Assembly (NCBI GenBank): GCA_030248215.1
Contig: JASANG010000857.1
Span: 17,794 to 81,793 of the forward strand
Length of the DNA: 64,000 bases
DNA from: Enoplolaimus lenunculus
Taxonomy: Eukaryota; Nematoda; Enoplea; Enoplida; Thoracostomopsidae
Reading direction: 5' to 3'
The notes under the pieces were generated by a model, which worked only from the letters and a program-made list of their open reading frames with translations, ran no database searches and had not been told where the DNA came from. Made by a program: the position numbers and the translations under genes. Positions 24,388 through 47,675 of the stretch are shown in pieces. The stretch's first letter is position 1. Every line of letters starts with the position of its first letter.

Positions 24388-24575
24388 CCCATGGCACTTT
24401 TAGGTTCGTCCAGGTTTCCGGTGGGTTTATAAAAGATGTAGGTTTACATTCTAGATTACACTTTCTTGCTTAGGTTAGGATTAGGCTTAGGAACACGTTT
24501 TTTCAACGCTTGGGCTTACGCTTTAGGCTTAGAAATAAGCTTAATCTACTGTTTACGCCCCTAAAAGTATTAACA
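24388..24575. mobile_element. TTAGGC-core MITE, family C
   Basis: ACCCATGGCACTTTTAGG, CGTCCAGGTTTCCGGTGGG, a TTAGGC core and TTTACGCCCCTAAAAGT. Confidence 0.7.
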
Positions 24576-26009
24576 TTAGATACTAAAACAATTTGCTAAA
24601 TTTCGAAGATAAATATAGGCAGTGTAGCTTTTTCGCGCAAATTTTCGTCTCTTTTGCTCAAAAATTGCCTTCAATTGACAGAAAATTTAAAAAAATCACT
24701 TTTTGTATGTTTGCTCGTAACACAATTACACCAGGTTCAACGTTACGGTAGCGAAATTTTACGTATAATTTTTAAAGTCTTGTACCAGTCCGACAATATG
24801 TTTGTATTTTTAAAATGTCAGATTTGTCCAAAAAAGAAGTTATGTACAATTTTAAATATTGTTAAAATAAAACCAGTGTGAAGCCGAAGGTCTGCCTATA
24901 CGGTTTCGGCAAAAATTTGGCCCCCGGCACTGGCTTGCATAGAATTTCTGCCAAAACATTCGGGCAATTTCGGTAGCGAAGTTTCTAGTTCTACAGAAAT
25001 TGTACAGACAGAGTAGTGCGTTTTGTTTAACTTTTGGTACAATTTTGAATAGTTATCGCGATTTCTTTAGAAATAAACCAAAACCACAATTTTTTGTGAA
25101 AAGAACACGATACAGCTTTCAAGATGAAATAGCATCCTTACACACCGACGTTTTTAGACATTTTGCAAAAATTTGGTAATTTTAATTTTATATCGAACAG
25201 TTGTGGCATGCAATGAAATAATTGCGATTTATACATGATTGGGGAACTAATTGAGCATAAAAATAATGGAATTTTTGCTATTTCTATAACGGAAATAGAG
25301 ATATTTACAAGGGTGCAAACGGATAGTAAAAATAGCGAAATGGATACTGATCAAAATAACGGAACAGAAAACGGATACTGAAGTATAAAAGTTTGAAAAT
25401 TTCTTTTTATTTTTCTGCCAACACAATTGACTACATAAAAATACACCGGTCTTTCATAGATTTCAAAGAAAACATGGCGGATGTATCGAAAGTTTTAAAA
25501 TTTTGGAGGAATTTCGTAAATGGTATTTCCTTTCGAACAATTGCAATATATCTTTTAACAAAAAATGCGAAATATATGTGATTTATACATAATGTTGATG
25601 GTATAAATAACTTAATTTCCGTTATTTGTATAACAGAAACAGGAAAACGGATATCCGGTTACGCCCTGAAATGTACCGGAAATGCATATCCGCTTCATAG
25701 ATATTTGCTGAAGTTAATCAGCAATTCAAAAATTATAACAAACTTTGTTTCACCTACCACTCTAACAAATTTCTTTAACCTTCGGCTCCATTTTCACTCC
25801 CGGACACAATTGGTTAAAACTTGAATAGGTGATCAAAACAGTTTTCCGATACCCGCTTAAGGAAAAAACGACCGACCCTTCAAGAATGAAAATTAAATGA
25901 TAAAGGCTCAATTAAATATACTATTCAAACGATTTACTCGCATTCAACAAAATACTGATCACAATTAGCCATGATTTAAGGTATAAAGCACAACATGTTG
26001 AATAATCTA
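24576..26009. other. Intergenic; one hAT-like CCGG remnant
   Basis: AT-rich. 25310-25671 begins AAGGGTGCAAACGGATAG and ends CGGATATCCGGTTACGCCCT, so it is probably an eroded relative of the 1.3-kb MITE. Other CCGG motif fragments lie at 24880-24980 and 25690-25810. No gene. Confidence 0.5.
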
Positions 26010-26396
26010 GTTACCCGAATAAGAGGGGAACTGATATTTGGCTTCTCCAGAGGGTACCCCCTGTTATTCGGTTGTGGACTGATGATTTCTTTTTAACTCA
26101 CCTGTTGCCGTCCTCCGTTACTGATATATGTCCGGTATTCCATCTATTCGTTGAATTAAACGTTTATTTGCGTTGTATCAAAATCTTGAGCTTAAATATG
26201 CTTTAAAGGTGCGAACTTAGCTTTATTTGGTCCTGGAGTCAATTATGCACTACAATTAGGGATAATTGTCATTTATGAACTCTAATTAGGGTTTAGGGAC
26301 GCTATCCGCTCACGGACTCTGATTAGGGATACGGACTCCTATTGATTGGGACTCAATATAGGGACCCCCTCTTATTACCCGCCTTATTCGGGTAAC
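26010..26396. mobile_element. MITE family D, complete
   Basis: Inverted ends GTTACCCGAATAAGAGGGG and CTTATTCGGGTAAC flanked by TA on both sides. Inside are GGTACCCCCTGTTATTCGG, ATTCGTTGAATTAAACG and GACTCCTATTGATTGGGACT. This is the best-preserved end structure of the family. Confidence 0.85.
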
Positions 26397-26413
26397 TATA
26401 GTTTGTACAAAAA

Positions 26414-26703
26414 ATAGGGTACAAGCTGAGGCGTGCTTCCGGCTTCGGTAGAATATCGACATCCGGCTTCCATAGAATTTTAACCGAGATTCCGGCAATT
26501 GTGCTAGTCGAATTTGCCATATTTTAAAAAGCTTTTGACTAATTTTGAAACGTATATTAGTTCACAGAATTATCAAACAGAAAGCTTAAAACCAAGTTCT
26601 GGCAACACATTGCAGATTACAGGTAAAATATCCGAATTATACACTTTTATCACCTACTTTGGCTGCATATCCGGCTCCGGTTTTTCTACCTCCGGTAGCA
26701 CCC
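26414..26703. mobile_element. hAT-like MITE (CCGG family), diverged
   Basis: AGGGTACAAGCTGAGG at the left and CCTCCGGTAGCACCCTG at the right, with CCGGCTTCGG and CCGGCTCCGG motifs. The target duplication is unclear. Confidence 0.6.
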
Positions 26704-26704
26704 T

Positions 26705-28147
26705 GCTATAAATGCTTAAAAATCGCTAATTTACACTAAACTTGCCATACAAGATGCTCAACCGTACTGCATTCTTCAAATCAAAACTTCCATTGCCGTT
26801 GTGTTTAGATCCAAGTACCTGTATTTCTACACAATAATTAATGAATACAACATCCCCGATACAAACAGAAAACACTTCACTGTATTTCATTACTTCTTGC
26901 AAATAGTTATATAACGAAAATTATGTCATTTACAATATAAAAATATGCACAAATGCTGCACAACCATGTAACATTTTCGTATTCAATTTTATAAATTGTA
27001 ATTTTTTTTAAAATTTCTCAACAATAAAAAATATTACCTACAATAACTTTAATTCTGTTGGTACTGGGATGTTGAGTCAGAAAAGAAATCGGAGCCGGAT
27101 CTAACGTTGTGCCATACGAGTCGTCGAAACTATATTTTGGTAAGCCCCGTACAAAAATTGCATGACAGCTCTATAGACTCAGTATCAAGCCAAAAAAATC
27201 TGCATCAACCGGCAGGGATTTACTTTTGAGCCGGGTTTCACCAAATGAAATTTTGCTACTTTGCTGCCATCAACTGGTTAAAAGCATAATCCAACCTTCA
27301 CCTTTCTATTCACATTTAACAATAATATAACACTCGCGACTGAAATAAACCGAAACCATAATATCATAACGGTAAAACAAATAGAAATGATTATCACTAA
27401 GTATGTACATAAAATAATACAAATAACAATAAATTTATCACATCAAATATGTACACATCGTTAACTTAGTCCGGGGTGAAAATTACCGAAACCGGAGGAC
27501 AATAAAATTTGAGCAAAGTTCGAGTTTATGCCGAATACGGCAGTTCAATAATGTTGAATTCAAAAATTCTGTTAAATTCAATAATTCTAACAATAACCCC
27601 TAAAGTGTTGCCGAAAAGTTGTTTCTGAGTTTCTGTCGTTTCGAGTTTGACAGCATTAATACAACGCAAACATACTTAAATTATATACATATGGCACCAA
27701 ACCAATTTCCAACAAACAAACAACAAAATAGTGCTTAACAGTAACATAATGTAGCACCCAGCGGAATAATTACATCATAGCTGAAAAAACCCCTGAAATA
27801 AATCTCACAACAATCGCAACTACAAATTAAAATAACTGCTTTTTAATTTTAAACTGGCAAATTATAAGAACTACAATTTCGAATGTTCGGATAGTAGCAG
27901 CAAAACAAACCAGGTTGCTCAACAATACGGCAAATTATCTGTTTGATCACACAACGATTTCACCTCAATCAAGCAATCAATCAATTAAAATTTTCAAGTC
28001 ACCAAAATTTCAAACCAACGTGACTTTTTCTCAAAATAAAAAATTAAACGCTTCACAGTCAAAATTATTTGTTCAAACTTCAAAGTAATCAAAAACATTA
28101 AAACAGCTAACGATATTTAGCGAAACATTACAGCAACCTTTGCAAAA
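26705..28147. other. Intergenic, downstream of PXMP4
   Basis: AT-rich and apparently unique apart from a CCGAAACCGGAGGACAA fragment near 27480. No gene or terminator motif stands out. Confidence 0.5.
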
Positions 28148-30396
28148 TTACTGGTCCGCTGACTCACTATCATCTTTAACTTTGTTTACTAAAATCAAAT
28201 CTTTAACACTAGTAAACTTATCACAGTCATGATAGATATACTGCATCGAATACTGCAGCGACGACTGTAGTACGTCTTGATGGAATTCAAACAACCACAG
28301 AACAATGCCCCAAACTAACGCTGCGAACATTCGGAATGCAGGAGTGCCCGGGGGCAGCTTAATCAGACCGCGATTGGAATCAGTTGCAAGCTTTGCGAGT
28401 CCAGAAACAATCCGAGAAAGTAAATATAGATTAACCTGAAATATTTTACAAAAACCTCGTAAATTTCTTTATTTCCATAGAAACTTTACTCGAATTTAAC
28501 TATAACGACAATATTCAAGCATTGTATTTGTGAATATATTTGACGGTTTTTTTCAGTACGTAGTCATGAGTTCAGGAATGACAGTAGAGTCACTGTAAAT
28601 CTCAGTCTTAAGTCTCAAATGTTCCCAATAATCTCATAATTACTTAAGTCTTAGCCGTCAAAAAATGTCATGTCTCGCAATTTATAGTGCGATTTAAACA
28701 TTTATATTACGAAAACAACATCAGTGAATTTGACATAACTGAGTCAGTGTACCGGTTAAAGTATGTATAACCACTCTATAAAAACACAAACCTAATAAAA
28801 AATTACGAAAAACTATGAAATTCGACTGAAATCGATTTCCTCAAATATCAGCGCGCGGTCCGCTACCTGCCTTCAAAAACTGAAACTGCATATTATATAC
28901 CTGCATATTCACGTTATTGTTTTCTCCAAATACAAACCAGCCAACAAATGCTGCAGCAAACGCCGGATGCCACTGTTTCATGTGTTTCGGTGATGTGCGT
29001 CCATTATTGAGCATCCCAGTTACCAGTTTGTAGAACAAGCCCATACGAGCGAGATTATACGCATGTGCTTTGGTTAGATTCAAAATGTTAGCTAATTTGT
29101 TATCTAAGCTGAAAAACGAAAAAAGAATGTTACGTTTAATGAAAATGAAGAATTACGGGCTCAAACTGTTTTCACTGTAAGGATAAACCATATGACAACT
29201 TTTGTTCAAAAATTAAGTACCTATTCGTTCAAATAGGCGATTTACGTAAGTATGCACTATTTAGTCCTGCTTAGACATAAAAATAAACCCGTGAAACATG
29301 GCGGGAAACGGCATTGCACATGCAATATATACAAATTAACAAATGTAACTAGCATAGTAGCGTTGGCTTTTTTGCAAAATGGACCCAACAAGTTACACTC
29401 TGACGGTAACGCTAAACTTTTGATGACGTGTGGCGCCGTCCGTCAGCATTCTCCACCGTCCGTCACCATCATACGCAATCTGGTACCTTACTACAACGCA
29501 CTTGTATTACCACATAGTACAACACATCAACGTGTAAATAAGTTTCTGGACTTGCAGTAACGTCCGCCGCCGCACGACAAATATAGCGGGACCCTAACAT
29601 ACCTTCCGTTTCCCCATATAAAAGTCATAACTGCGGCATGCGGAAGTCTGATTTTCAAACCATATCTATAAAAACGCAACACACGCTGTAGCGCAATCGA
29701 TATTAAATCGAAACCGAAACAAAATGTTTTCTGTTCGTTGAACGTATACAAATAAAACAACTTTGCGATAAAGAACAAAGCCAAGCAGGCGCACACGCAT
29801 AACTATCCTGCCATAAGTCGGGTAGTGTACGATCCCGTGACCAACAGATTTCCGTCTTACGTGCTACAACTGAGCGCCGCCGCATCACAATAAACTGTTG
29901 AGTTTTCTGTTTTTGTAGGCAAATGAGACATTCTTGCTCTAGTGCAGATGCAATACATGCAATTCACACTATTCACAGTATATTGTATGCAATCCGGCAG
30001 CGTTCGTGTGGAAAAATAGTAGAAGATAAAGGTAGTTGAACATGCGGCTGCGTGGCATAGTGGCAAAGCGTATATGCAATAACGTGCATTGCACAATATA
30101 GTATGGTTATCCAACTGTATATTAAAACGGTCTGAGGCTCCCAACCAATCCACCTAGACTGACACATCTACATTTTATGAACATTTTACGGATGTACAAT
30201 AAGAAATTAGTCATGTGGGGGTGGTAACAGTTGCCCCGACAGCAAGGTTTGAAGACCTATACGTATGTGAATCAATATGTACAACATTGAACGCAGGAGG
30301 GTAAACTTACAAGGCACCATTTCGAAATCCTTTAACGGCTGCAAGCAAAAACCTCCATTTTTCAGATGAAATAAGATCACTCAGAATTGAAGCCAT
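28148..30396 (-). CDS. PXMP4: Peroxisomal membrane protein 4 (PMP24)
   Basis: Four minus-strand exons: 30396-30311, 29665-29603, 29108-28901, 28435-28148, all in phase, giving 214 aa (human 212). Matches to PXMP4 run along its whole length: AAVKGFRNGA near the N terminus, YGLKIRLPHAAVMTF in exon 2, AHAYNLARMGLFYK and VFGENNNVNMQ in exon 3, and AALVWGIVLWLFEFH and LQSSLQYSMQYIYHD in exon 4. PXMP4 is a small multi-pass peroxisomal membrane protein, related to the Tim17 superfamily and poorly understood in function. An acceptor-like GTATTTAG lies 2 nt before the ATG. The gene is divergent from BBS4, with about 1.3 kb between start codons. It looks intact. Intron 1 holds a SINE-like element. Confidence 0.94.
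29388..29550. repeat. GCCGTCCGTCA-rich segment, possible repeat
   Basis: GTTACACTCTGACGGTAACG, then GGCGCCGTCCGTCAGCATTC. It resembles 42695-42805 (GGCGCCGTCTGTCGCCGTCA, GACGTTATCAAAAGTGT) in inverted or rearranged form. The family is not defined. Confidence 0.35.
29919..30166 (+). mobile_element. tRNA-derived SINE, diverged
   Basis: Head GGCAAATGAGACATTCTTGC, then GCGGCTGCGTGGCATAGTGG (box A-like) and a tail with ACGGTCTGAGGCTCC and CCTAGACTGACAC, as in the 44.8- and 48.4-kb copies. Box B is degraded. Confidence 0.55.
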
Positions 30397-30606
30397 TTCT
30401 AAATACTATTTTACGTTTTGTAGTATTCGTATACTTTAGATCTTTATCATAGTAAAGTAGTAGGCAAATAAGTTTAATAGTCTGCATAAAATCCTTAGAT
30501 TGACGAATAAATAATTATATATAACCGTAAGTTCCAGTCGGTATATGTGCACGATAAATCTATATGAAGCATACATTGCCATACATGTGCACATATACAA
30601 AAATAC

Positions 30607-30967
30607 AGTTGTTGCAATCGCCATACGGTGTGGTGGGAGCATGCTTGACTCGAGTGCATCGAGACTGACATGGAGGTAATGCCGTGAGCACGACAGCAAA
30701 TTATTGCATTTTGAACACGAATTCCATTCTAAAATAGAATGGACGGTCAAAGGCGCGCTTGGTGAAACATTGGGTGCATATATACAGAAATATAGTTGTT
30801 GCAATCGCCATACGGTGTGGCGAAAGCATGCTTGACTCGAGTTCACCGAGACTGACATGGAGGCAATGCCGTGAGCATGATCGCAAATTATTGCACTTTG
30901 AACACGGATTCCATTCTAAAATAGAATGGACGGTTAAGGGCGACCTTGGTGAAACATTGGGATGGGA
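30607..30967. repeat. About 180-bp tandem duplication
   Basis: Two copies of TTGCAATCGCCATACGGTGT through ATTCTAAAATAGAATGGACG to GGTGAAACATTGG. They differ at several sites, so the duplication is not recent. It lies between the PXMP4 and BBS4 start codons. Confidence 0.9.
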
Positions 30968-30974
30968 CATGCAC

Positions 30975-31167
30975 GTATGTGAGACGTGCTCATCGTAGTC
31001 CATATGCAATATATGCAATGCATATTGCGAAGAAATTCAACATATAGTCAACCAAAAAAGTAGTTGGCGAGGCGTAAGTCGCTAGTTCGAAACCGTCCAT
31101 AAACCAATTTTGCAGTTGCTTAGTTAACAGGATTAAAATTCCAATCGCACTCACCTAGATTGACACT
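30975..31167 (+). mobile_element. tRNA-derived SINE, diverged
   Basis: Head TATGTGAGACGTGCTCATCG, then AGTTGGCGAGGCGTAAGTCG, a GCTAGTTCGAAACCG box B and tail CACCTAGATTGACAC. It has lost part of the tRNA-like body. Confidence 0.55.
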
Positions 31168-31659
31168 TACCACCAATATCCGGGCCCGTAGCCAAGCGGG
31201 CTCAAAGACGAACACATCATATTTTTACACATAACGCAAAACACAGGGAAATGTAGCCCTGTTGTTTTGTCTAGTAAATTATAAGTACACCAAAACTTGC
31301 AACTCCCTGCTCCCTAGCTAAGTAGTTTTGAGTTCGCTCCTTAATAGGCAAATCGTATACTAGTTTAGCGATGGTTTGTAAAAAGAGTTGCGAGTACGCC
31401 ATATAACTGAACACAGCAATTTTTTAACAACCGCTGTTTCGGGACAATTGCTGCAAAATATCTAAAGATAAATGTTCGTTGGCAGCCAAGACAGATACGT
31501 TTTAAATAACTAATTCGTTGTCCTGTACTGTACTTTAAATAAAATATTTTACGATGCATGAAAAACTCAACAGCTGGTATAGATAGATTAACCTAAAACT
31601 TGTAAATGTATGTAAGAACTTTTACTTTGATACGTATTCCAATCAGAATTGTTCATGCC

Positions 31660-31672
31660 GTTTCCGGGCAAC
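31660..31672 (+). promoter_or_regulatory. X-box-like RFX site before BBS4
   Basis: GTTTCC G GGCAAC fits the imperfect inverted-repeat X-box (RYYNYY, spacer, RRNRAC), here with a one-base spacer. It is centred about 65 bp before the BBS4 ATG. In nematodes and other animals RFX factors (DAF-19 in C. elegans) drive ciliary genes, including BBS genes, from such sites close to the start codon. Confidence 0.55.
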
Positions 31673-31710
31673 CCACAGTATATTACCGTTCGCAGCGTAT
31701 GGCCATATTT

Positions 31711-31720
31711 TCACTTGCAG
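31711..31720 (+). other. Acceptor-like site just before the BBS4 start
   Basis: TCACTTGCAG after a T-rich run, ending 10 nt before the ATG. It could be a spliced-leader acceptor or a 5' UTR intron end. Confidence 0.35.
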
Positions 31721-31730
31721 TAAGCTAGTT

Positions 31731-44394
<12,664 letters not shown>

Positions 44395-44841
44395 AAACTG
44401 ATGCAGAGTTGACATGAAAAATGTTTCAGCTAATAAACCGTAATACCACATACGTCACTGGTGATTGGTTCGTTTCGAAATTTTTATTCGAAATACAAAA
44501 CGATTGCGTGTAACCAAGTGGGGGTTACAGAAAACCGACCCCTCTTTTAAAATTTTTGAACCGGACCTGGAAATGGTTTACTTCCGTTTATAAGTTAAGA
44601 AATATTTCGGTATTCCCATTAATTAGTTGACCCCCTCTGCAATGTTAAACCAACGATCGAAGTTGGGTGCCTATATTAATTGGCTATAGGAGCAATTGAA
44701 TAAGTATTTCGGTTGCCTTAAGAGCGCTAGTCTTCACTTAAGACCTCGGATTTGGCTGCACCTGAAAAAACGACGGGCGCTAACAGTGGACATGTCTTCG
44801 AAAACACTACTGGATTCTTTAGGGTTTATTCCCATATGGGG

Positions 44842-45102
44842 TGTAAGCATGTGAGACATGCCTGTCCGTTATGTGTACATGCAATATAGTACAGTGCCTG
44901 TATGTATATATGCTTGCTGGCAGCGTACGGTCGACATTAAAGTCAACGAAAAATGCAGTTGGAGAGGCTGGCTACGTGGCGCAGTGGCAACAGCGTCTGC
45001 CTGACACGCAGAATTTCGCTAGTTCGAAACCACCCTTAACCCGCTTTTCCAGCTGCTTAATAGTAAAAAGGTCTGAAGTCTCGGTTCCTTCCTAGACTGA
45101 CA
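44842..45102 (+). mobile_element. tRNA-derived SINE
   Basis: Starts TGTAAGCATGTGAGACATGC, continues through GGCAGCGTACGGTCGAC, has a tRNA-like part with box A TGGCGCAGTGG and box B GCTAGTTCGAAACC, and ends CCTAGACTGAC. The 48.4-kb copy is collinear throughout. Confidence 0.82.
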
Positions 45103-45664
45103 TGGGGCGGCGTTTTTGACGGCAGCCGCTAAGTCCATCTTAGCCCGTCCCGTCTCACAAGTGCGAGTGCCCCAAATGCCCTTTTCCATCTCTGTTTAGG
45201 CTTGATTTATCTGGCTTGAATTACCAATGTCGTGAACCATATCACATTCGTGGCCAGTCTCAGGTTTTAGGCTTAGGTTTCGTGTTGAAGACCCTATAAT
45301 CAAATTAAGCCATGGCTGTGGTGTTTTTTATACGCACTAATGAACTAAAATTCGCTTAAATCTGTAAGATGATAATTTTGCATTTTAAATTTGACCTTAG
45401 GTTACAAGTTACGTTATATTTTGGCTTAAGTCAGTGAAGTCACGTTTGTGCAAGTCAACCAATGGGTTTTAAACGGAAATGTAAATTTGTTGCAGTTGTA
45501 TAATGCTCATATGAAATAAAACTATTCTATTGGAGTAACAACAGCTTCCAATTGCAATTGTGGATTGCCACCGTAGCAAAAGATCTGATTGGTTGAAAAT
45601 AATCAACTCTATGCCTACGGTGTATTGTGATTGGTCCATTGTTACAGCAACAGAAATATATATA
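45103..45664. other. Intergenic, no feature seen
   Basis: Between BBS4 and the phosphatase gene. AT-rich, with no open frame of note. Confidence 0.5.
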
Positions 45665-45915
45665 CACTGTAAATTTCAGTGGGTTGATTTTAACTCAGAA
45701 TGATTTAAATCCACTCATTGGTCTGAGCTCTGCGGTCTTTCAGAACTTCGAATTCTGGAATTTATTTAATTCGTTCTGAGTTACTTTAATCAACGAATTC
45801 AGAATTTAATTACCTCAGAGTGAATTTTAATGTACACTGTTATTAATTTAGAAATAACCAGAAATCACTAATTCTCACTCTGAGTTGATTAATTAACTCA
45901 TCGGAATTTGCAGTG
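45665..45915. mobile_element. MITE family I, TA-flanked
   Basis: CACTGTAAATTTCAGTGGG at the left and CGGAATTTGCAGTG at the right, TA on both sides, filled with AACTCAGAATGA-like palindromic motifs. Confidence 0.85.
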
Positions 45916-46091
45916 TATGTCATTATGCGAACGGTCTCAACTGCACCAATTTGGTATTTTTTGTACGGCATTAAAAGACTTTTAGGTTAACAAAATTTTA
46001 ATGTTCTTGTCGATTTACTAGTATATAATTCCTGGTTATTTTTGATTTGGTTACTGTACCACTTCCGTACCTTGACTCGTTTGAAACAGTG

Positions 46092-46248
46092 GCCCATGTA
46101 AAGATCAGGGGTGGAACGATTTTCTGTGGGACTAAAATAGAGTAAGCATATGCTTTAGACTCATTTTAATGCTTAGCTTAGGTTTATAGGCTTAGTCTTA
46201 GATTTAGGAATATGCTTATAATTACTGTTCCGCCCCTGTTCTTTAGAT
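46092..46248. mobile_element. TTAGGC-core MITE, family B, short
   Basis: GGCCCATGTAAAGATCAGGG, GTGGAACGATTTTCTGTGGG and right end CCCCTGTTCTTTAGATTG. Confidence 0.8.
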
Positions 46249-46501
46249 TGACTAAAATAATAAAACAAAATCAAGGCAGCGGTTATGGTATAAAAGACCC
46301 AAGCCTCCAGACGAAATCCTTTGGTAAGGCATCAACCAGGAGCGTAGCAGCTTCCAAAAATCAGGTTCGCAATTTGTAATGACAGAAGAAAACTGGCAAG
46401 CGAAAACCCAAATAAATATGAATAACGCAAACCAGGATTGAGATGAAGCTTAAAAATTTGTTAAATGGATCAGTTTGAACAGTAACTCCCTTCTGGAGCG
46501 G

Positions 46502-47092
46502 GATTTACGTTATAACCGAGGCACGAGTGTTGTGGTTTGTTCCATGTTGATTCGATGTCAACGTTAACATTAGGGCTCCATATCGGTTGGACAGACAAAA
46601 CTCGAAGATCATATGACACTAACTTTTTACTGGCAATCGAAGATGTTCAATGTGTACAAGAGCCTGCAGATACTGTGAGGTGTTTATGATAATATCATAT
46701 GATATTCCAAATTGTTTACCGAGACAGTGTAAAACCCTCGCGTGCTCTATATAACTACTAAAAAGTTAGACGACAGTGGACTGATATTCGTTAAGACACC
46801 AAATACGTTGTGTAAATTCGTACACAATTGTCAAATCTGTAACAGATAACGTCATAATTGAAAAATTCAAATGTCAAATTTTAGTATTATGTGATATATT
46901 CGAATTGAAAATAACGTCGAATATCATATGATATTGAAGTATGAAAAAATGACTTCACATGATGATAGCAGACAACAACTATTGCTTTTTTGAATTTGAT
47001 ATCGAGTTATTACAAGCAGACTAAATCTTGCCCAACGGTGTGTAATTCGTAACAGACATGTCCCAAACTACCTCGGTTATAACGTGAATCCC
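46502..47092. mobile_element. About 590-bp element with long inverted ends
   Basis: GATTTACGTTATAACCGAGG at the left faces CCTCGGTTATAACGTGAATC at the right. The interior has several ATATCATATGATAT palindromes (about 46690 and 46920). It occurs once here and has no transposase. Probably a MITE of unassigned type. Confidence 0.6.
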
Positions 47093-47174
47093 TCAAGAAG
47101 TTGGGGCTCCAATAACTCCATTCAGTTGCTCCAGTTAATAATTAAAACAACACAACACTGCATTTCTGTTGAAA

Positions 47175-47513
47175 ATATAGTGTATAGAATAGTAGTTATA
47201 AGCATATACCTATAAGCCTACGCCTAAGCGAAGAGTGAGGTTACACCTAACCCTAAGGCTAAGCAAAAAATTAGTCAAAAGCTTAAGCTTACTCTATTGT
47301 AAACCCGCAGAAACACCAGGCCCATAGCCAGCTCACCTTGCTAAGAGGGGGCTAAAACTTTTTCAGGAGGCGTATTCAACCGTTTCAATGACTAACCAGC
47401 AAAACTAAAAATTTTCTAGTGGGGTTTCCAGGGGGGGGGGCTGAACCGCCTCTGGCCCCCTTGGCTACAGAACCGGCAAAAACGTTCCGCCCCTGAACTT
47501 TACATAGGTCAAA
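47175..47513. mobile_element. Family B MITE interrupted by a family G repeat
   Basis: The left part has ATAGTAGTTATAAGCATATACC and a CCTAAGC core to GTAAACCCGCAGAA. The right part resumes with AACGTTCCGCCCCTGAACTT. Between them (about 47319-47475) sits GGCCCATAGCCAGCTCACCT ... CTTGGCTACAGAACC, a family G copy. Confidence 0.75.
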
Positions 47514-47675
47514 ACATCAACCTTTAAGGCAAGTCTTTAGTTGAACACATGGCACAGCTTATATTCTGCGGTCGAATTTTTGACACTTCAACTCGTAATG
47601 TTAGTTATTTTGACTCAAAAACTTATTGGAATTTAAAATATACTCTATGCTTTGTAGGTAAAATTTTAAAGACCT

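Noticed and set aside
30436-31018. Overlapping open frames of 79-140 codons
   Set aside because: They track the 180-bp tandem duplication on both strands; no protein family.
44940-45060. Functional tRNA gene
   Set aside because: The box A/B region sits inside a dispersed element with a shared head and tail and does not fold into a sound cloverleaf; called SINE instead.
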